Source: Diploscapter coronatus | Lineage: Eukaryota > Nematoda > Chromadorea > Rhabditida > Rhabditidae | DNA: 64,000 nt | NCBI GenBank assembly: GCA_964036155.1 | Contig: OZ038423.1 | Span: 71,811,249-71,875,248 of the forward strand | Direction of reading: 5' to 3' | Part shown: piece by piece, positions 57,854 through 64,000 of the stretch | Layout: every line of letters starts with the position of its first letter | Numbering within the stretch: the first letter of the stretch is position 1 | The notes under the pieces: generated by a model | What the model was told of the DNA's origin: nothing | Seen by the model: the letters and a program-made list of their open reading frames with translations, nothing else | Databases searched by the model: none | Made by a program: the position numbers and the translations under genes

Positions 57854-60800
57854 TTACAGAGAGAAAATAGCTATGGACAGACTGAGGATGGTTCCGAAGA
57901 GGACCATGAATGATCCGCTAGCTGCAGACACATCAGGTCGGAAGGTCGTACTGAAATTATGTATTTAAACTCAGATATTATATAGTAATAGACAAAAGTT
58001 AAATATCTAAAATACCCTTAACTCGTTGAAAATCTTAGGATTAAGCCATTTATGAACATTATCTGATTGGACTTAACCAGAGGATTAAGGATCGATATGT
58101 AAATAGCTTGACTTATTTAGTTTAGAGTGGGAATTATTTATACTGATAAGTGTTTTTTTCCTAATAAATATATACCTGCTAGCATCATTCTGAGCAGCGG
58201 CTTCCGACTCGATGGCCTGTCCCACGCCCTGTTGTCCTTCAATGGGTGACTCAGATGACGATTCCATCTGGGCGTTTTCCACTGAACCCATTCCAGTCGC
58301 GCTAAATTCAGAGAATTAAGCACTAGAATCACTACAATGTGATGATTTGCATAAACCACACCCTGACATGTAAAGCTAGAGATTTGAAAGACGGTTTGTT
58401 GTTCCAGTTTAAAATCTCATTGTTGTTCTCATGTGATAAAGCATGGACTGTTTTTATAATAGATTCGATCATAACTCCTGTTACATTTTCTATGTACTCT
58501 GATATCAAAAGTGATTAATTATCTCTCAATAAAAATACTATGTGTAAGGTAGAATATTTACAAAGAATACTTCTAGTTAACACACGAATTCTTATGTGTT
58601 ACACAATTATAATAAGTGATCTATTGTTCTAAATGCATCAATTGAATGGTAATCTTTTCTGCTAAAGGTGATAAGTTGAAATTTATGTAAAACGTCAAGT
58701 TCATCATGCCAATTTGAAGGTATTATTTCAAAGATGCCCTACTTTGGTTGCACATTCGGGTTTGATTCAGTCGAAGCGACTTCATCGACATTCATCAGGT
58801 TGTTTCCGACCGAAGTGACTGTCAAGGGGATCTCCGTAGCATTTTGATTTTCTCCAACCTCCAAATTGACTGTCTTCGTCAGAACGATATCTTGGCCTTC
58901 TATAGCGCTCGTCAATTTCCTAAAATTCAATTATTTACTATCTCATAATTTCATCATAATCTTCGGCGTACTTTATGTATTAAAATGTTAAAACTGTGTC
59001 GAAACATTTTTCTAACCACTAAAGACGCTTTTTAAAGTAACTACTGCTGTGGGTACAGTCATGCTTATGCCGATTCATCTTATCAAGGCACGAAGATAAA
59101 AATGCGGTGAGCGCATAAAAATCTAATTAGTTTTGATAAGTTTCCTCTTTATGGACAAAAATATGCTGACCATCTGAACATAATCGGCAAAAATAGTCGC
59201 ATATTTTCTCGACAATGTTCAAACTATAGTTTTTCTCCAATTCGCCCGAAACGTTCTGATAAAATCGTAAGAAGTTCTCGATTGAATTAAGACTTCGTGT
59301 TTATGAGAAATAGTGAACTGGATTATTGTATTGTTTACCAAATATGCCCCTATATTGCGGTTCCAGATCGAAACGAAACTGGTATTGATATTTTGATATC
59401 GGGGAACTATGAAACTAACGAAGGAACCAGATAATTTTGTTTGTCAGAATGTTATCATCTCGCATAAATAAAAATATCTTGTCATAATTTGCCAAATTGG
59501 ATATTTTTAGCTTCAGGGAATCAAATGGTTAAGGTTCAAACAAGATCAAGACAAAACAATTACAATGATAGCAATATAAATTAAGATTTAATAGGTATTG
59601 AAATAATTATCTCACCTCATGGTAGTGCTCTCCATGAGTGGAACGTCAGTAGCGATGCTTCCGCTGCCCTCTGCTTCAGGCTCAACTTCAGTCTTAGCCT
59701 CGACAGTCTCGGCCAAAGTGCTATTGTTGTCAATCGATTCAGACGGTGGCAACACTGTCATCGCGGATTGAACTGAAATCATGATTATTTAAAATTAAAT
59801 TTACTCATATAATTAACGGGCAATTCGCCAATGACATTCCAACATTCAACGTGCCAAGACTAGAATAAGATAGGTAAGGCTGGGTAGGAGCGGCTTGACA
59901 TTCTTATTTTCCATACCATTTATATTTGGAATGTTGGCATTGCCTTTTCCGATTAGCCCAATTAAACAGCTTATTAAGATATTACCTGTCAAAGTCTCGT
60001 TGTTGGTGGATGGAGCCAAACTGCCTTCCTCAACTTCTCCTCCGAGTGGAGAAACTGAAAAAAACAAGTTTTAAATAAAACGAAATGCATCAGAGAACTT
60101 CAATTCAGTATGCAGAGTTGTTTGTTGAATGAATAAAACATTTTCAGAAATACATTGCAAAGTAAAATATGAGAGAAAAGGATATGCATATTTTTCGATC
60201 TACTAAATTTGAATATAACAAAATTATTCTTGAATATACCTTGAACCGGATTAGGACTGATTTGTGGCATGAATTGGTAGTTCTCCAAGAATGGCTTGTC
60301 GGTGAATTCGAAGTTTGACAGACTGGCCGATGGGTCGTTGCACATCTCCTCTGTCGAGCAGGCGCAGACTGTCTTGAATTCGGATCTGAAATATTTTTTT
60401 AAAAATCAATTCAGTCTAACTATCTCAATTTTAATAATGATTTAGAATAGACTTGTTAACATCTCTGTATGACTAAGTAACTGATAAGTAATCTACTCTA
60501 AGACTTTAATAGATGTGTTAAATGAATTTATATCCAATTATTATGAATTAAAATTATACCTATAGCAAAGTGCCTTTTTATCGAAAGAGTCTCCTTCTCT
60601 CAATTGCATGCATCCGGCAATGATCGTCGCGTTGTAGTATCGGTTCACTACTGAAAATCTTTCTTCGTCATCATATAAAAATACAAATATGCATAGACAT
60701 TTAACATATGCGCGCAAGTGACGCAAGCTAATGTAAATAAAGACAATTTTAGAGAGTTCTTGAATCTCGAATTAATACTGCCCACCCTTTGCGTCAACAT

Positions 60801-61045
60801 AATGCCTACGCTAATGATAAATATAAATCTAATAAGTCAGTTAAAATTACTAGCTGTAATGTGTTTCATTTTATTTGAAATTTCAGCGACTGACCAATAT
60901 TACAAACGTCTCCAGTGCAAGTCTCATTGGGACAGTCCAAATTGTGTGGCTCGTCAATTTTGAAGGGACAAATGGCACACTGGAGGCAGAAAACATAAAC
61001 AGGGACGAGGAGAATTAGTGCTGCGAGAAGTCGAACGGATGACAT
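57854..61045 (-). CDS. Ly6/uPAR-like protein with Ser/Thr/Glu-rich stalk and GPI signal (337 aa)
   Basis: Eight minus-strand exons: 61045-60895, 60650-60560, 60385-60240, 60054-59986, 59772-59616, 58919-58743, 58301-58176, 57950-57854. Signal peptide MSSVRLLAALILLVPVYVFC. The N-terminal domain again has ten cysteines in Ly6 order: LQCAICPF, LDC, ETC, DVC, AGC, LCYR and the closing VCACSTEEMCND. Then about 200 residues of acidic Ser/Thr/Asn-rich stalk with several N-x-S/T sites (for example NETLT, NNSTLA, NATE, NAT). The C terminus, SAASGSFMVLFGTILSLSIA then IFSL, has the small-residue omega region and hydrophobic tail of a GPI signal. An ATG-proximal TTTCAG acceptor lies 2 bases upstream. The stalk probably projects the Ly6 head from the membrane. 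The stalk-encoding exons may be skipped or joined differently, but all phases agree. Confidence 0.8.
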
Positions 61046-61047
61046 GG

Positions 61048-64000
61048 CTGAAACGTAAATAAATTTGAAATTATGTAAAATTTTTAAGCATTGCATATAA
61101 AATCGATTAAAATAATGTGAACAAAATTTCCTAAGGGAGAAATATACGATTTAGAAATTCCGCAGAGAAGTTAAATTTCAAACGAAAAACCCAAATTTGA
61201 CCTTGGTTCAGTTTTAAATGAAGCCAGTTATGCGTAAAGAAGCGCATATTAGCATAAAAATATTTTTAGTCTGAAAAACAGAATTCTATAATTTTTATGC
61301 AAACAAAATTTCGAGTTCGTATATTCGCGCTTCAAACTTTCTGGCTGCAATATTTTGTGATTCTCATGTTACGAATCTGGAAGCCACAAAACGATTCGAC
61401 AAAAAAGGGGAAATTCGACGAGAAATTGGATCGGATCACTTGGCATCTCGTTTTCTCTCGCAAAGACAAAAACGGGGAGGTCTTGAAACGAAGATGTAAA
61501 TGTAGATGGACATTTGCATAGCTAAACAAGGCAAGAATCGAAAGAATAAGCGGGAGAAAAGAGAATATTACAAAGCGCTGAACGACACTGCGGCAAGGGG
61601 CAATGAAACAGTCTCGTTGGACGGAGAAAGATAGGCGACGAGATACTGACACGCGGACACGGGACACGGGTCGGGTCGTGCCCGGACCGGTGATGAAGGC
61701 GGGTAATTCTTAGAAGGTTAAGCGGGCGGAAAACGGAAGCATATTAGCGAAGTTCACGGGGGAAAATGACAGAAGAAAATGCGCCGTGGGGGAAAAGCCG
61801 GTGCGCACAAAGACAGCTGTGGGGGATGACTGCAGGCAGAGGATGTTTGCACAAGCTCGTGCATTTCAGCAGGCTCCATTTCGCTTGAGAATGGCCTGCC
61901 CCGGAATGTCCTGGGAAGAACAGGAGTAATTCTGGCGCACGACGTGAGAAGCGGGCAAAGGTAGGGACAAAAGAAGTCGAACTTCCGCAACAATGACTGG
62001 AATCCACTACTAGGCTTAGCCGAACAGACAAAGTTGAGAAAGGTCGGAGAACTTGAAAAAATCGTTGAGGATTAGAATTTTTCAATTGATATCATATTTT
62101 CTAAAATTCAACAAACGCCCAAATTTCCAATACCTCTTATCTCGTTCACAACCCCAAGAAATTTAATACATGTGGAGGAGAGAATAGATTTTTTCTATCC
62201 ACATAATATTTCTTCAGCTTGCAAAATTTTCATCAGACAATTCGGAGAATCAATATTTGAGATGAAAATGGTAAAAAAAATTGAGTCATCTGCTCTGAAA
62301 CGAGTCCCCTGATCTCAAAATCCCTTCTACAGCAGAAGATAATCCCATGAAAACCGCTGGAAACCATGCAAGTACTTGTTCAAACAGACACTTGGATATC
62401 TACGTAAACATTATGAAATATGCGAATATTCGGGGGCGAAAAATGAAAATGTCGAAAGTTTACCCACTTAGAAAAACTGAATTGCCTTTACAAAGCCGAT
62501 AATATGGCTTCCGAAAAAGAGTCGCAAAAGACTGGCGCTAGGGATGTAAAGGCGAGAATAGAATGAATTTCGAAACGAGAAGCATCGCCCGCGAAAAAAG
62601 AGCGATTGATGCATAAAAAAGGCAAGTGGTCGAAGTGCGTTCATGTGAAATGGAATATATGCATATGCATCTAATATCTCTAATACAATGCGCTAATATG
62701 CTAATATGAATGCATCTGCAAAAAATGTAATATAAGCTGCCGATGATGAGAGGGAAATACAAGTAGGCAGAATTCGGCCATACAAAGAAACTATGAAGGG
62801 CATGGTGTGGGGGATAGTGATGAGGTGGGGACTGGAGACCGTTCCACAGTTGGCTTTTTTCGCTGGGAGAAAAATGTCGGAGGTGGTACTCACTTGTGGC
62901 ATTTCTCTCGACTTGCGTCCTAAGAAGGAATGGAAGAAAATGGCTACTTTTTATTTCGCCCCAGGCCAATGTTCCCACCTTGTTCCCCCCTCCCATACGA
63001 TTTCTCCTCCTACCGAGGGCAACAACTCGATTGACATCAACTTCGGCGAGAAACGTGAAAATAGGCGACAACAAACGCGTGAAGACAAACTAGTTCATCG
63101 CCGAGGAGGGAAACAGCGCAGATTATGAGGAATCGACAATGAACAGAAGCAATTAGAAATGCGATGCAGGGCAGGAAATAGATGGGAGGTCGAGAGGTTA
63201 AATGCACATTAGACAGGGAATTCAGGGAACGATGACTGAAATTTGGCTAAATGAAAGTTGGGCGGGAAGAGAGTTTGCTCAATTCGTACAAATCACGAAA
63301 TTTTGGAATGAACTATTTCAAAATACTCGAAAAACAAGGTTAGATTGGTTTGATAGCCATCTTTTAAATGAGATTTTCTTACTACTAGCTATTGCCTAAA
63401 CAATGATGCACAATATGATCAGCTACAAAATATAGCGTCATTCGACGAAATTTGAGAAATTCGGGAGTTGACTCAAAAATTTCAAAACAGAAGCCCCGCG
63501 GAGTCACAAGTCATTGTTGCCTATTTATTAGGGTGAAAATTGGGCCGAATTCGAGAAATGATGAGAAACAGCTGAGCAGAGAAGTCAGAACGATTGTCTG
63601 TTGTTTGAGACAGTCAGTTTGGCAAGCGGGGAATGATGGAAGTTGTACACTTTGTACAGTAAGTATGCGCTGAGTCATGGCAACTGATCATTGTCAAAGA
63701 CAGGATTTTTTCGAAGATCACCAAGGTTGTAAGGGTTTTACCCGAAGCCCGGCTCGAGCCTGAAATTTTTGATAATCTGACGAACCGAACTCTGGCCCAA
63801 ATTTTCTGCACGATTTACAACAAAGAATTCACCTCCTATTAGATCCATTCGTTCTAATAATGCCGATACTTACAAGCTATGGAAATAATATGTTAGGTGT
63901 CTAATGCTAAAGGCTTTACCCAAGTCACCACAGTTTATAAGGTCACCCTATCCGAGGCTACAACTTCTAAACTCTGGTGCAAAAAGTGACTACCGCAGCC
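61048..64000. other. Upstream intergenic DNA, no supported gene
   Basis: The first kilobase should hold the promoter of the minus-strand Ly6-like gene. From about 61.4 to 63.2 kb the plus strand is purine-rich with long but unsupported open frames on both strands (largest 62538-63074). A GC-rich stretch with CCCGAAGCCCGGCTCGAGCC near 63750 could be part of an old DNA transposon. No gene identified. Confidence 0.5.

Noticed and set aside
62538..63074. A 178-codon minus-strand open frame
   Set aside because: Overlaps other long frames in a purine-skewed region; no recognisable domain or consistent exon structure.

Overview
This is a 64 kb piece of a eukaryotic genome, most likely from a nematode. 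Every convincing gene is split into short exons by mostly small GT-AG introns. The acceptor is nearly always TTTCAG. Nearly all of the genes have such an acceptor 2 to about 100 bases upstream of the first ATG with no visible upstream exon, which is what spliced-leader trans-splicing leaves behind. Exons are GC-richer than the AT-rich introns and intergenic DNA. I built all gene models by hand from reading-frame and splice-phase continuity. I cannot name the species.

Layout, left to right. 0-7.6 kb: mostly intergenic, but a three-exon gene for a 75-residue secreted peptide is on the minus strand at 1.85-2.50 kb. 7.7-16.0 kb (+): calsyntenin (CASY-1/CLSTN), a type I neuronal membrane protein. 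17.7-19.3 kb (-): an unrecognised multi-pass membrane protein of 190 residues. It is divergent from a nanos-family RNA regulator at 19.6-21.0 kb (+), with about 340 bp between them. 23.1-30.6 kb (-): a 17-exon Polo-like kinase. 30.7-38.7 kb: a long purine-skewed stretch without a supported gene. 38.7-40.4 kb (-): the LEPROT/Vps55 endosomal membrane protein with two alternative last exons. It is divergent from OST48/DDOST at 40.8-43.7 kb (+). 43.7-46 kb: degenerate repeats and a possible small minus-strand gene. 46.0-50.2 kb (+): a zinc-finger protein with one C2H2 finger followed by a FAR1/WRKY-GCM1-like zinc module. 50.2-55.5 kb: intergenic. 55.5-56.7 kb (+) and 57.9-61.0 kb (-): two tail-to-tail genes for ten-cysteine Ly6/uPAR proteins with GPI-type C termini. 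61.1-64 kb: upstream intergenic DNA.

The genes do not form one pathway. They cover neuronal trafficking (calsyntenin), germline RNA control (nanos), cell-cycle signalling (PLK), the secretory and endosomal system (OST48, LEPROT) and the cell surface (Ly6). I saw no tRNA, rRNA, CRISPR or bacterial-type feature. Mobile DNA appears only as short terminal-inverted-repeat elements, one of them mariner-like, plus a strong hairpin inside a PLK intron. The observations most worth following up are the LEPROT mutually exclusive last exons, the secreted-peptide gene, the PLK intronic hairpin, the compact first zinc finger of nanos, and the altered Polo-box pincer residue of the PLK.
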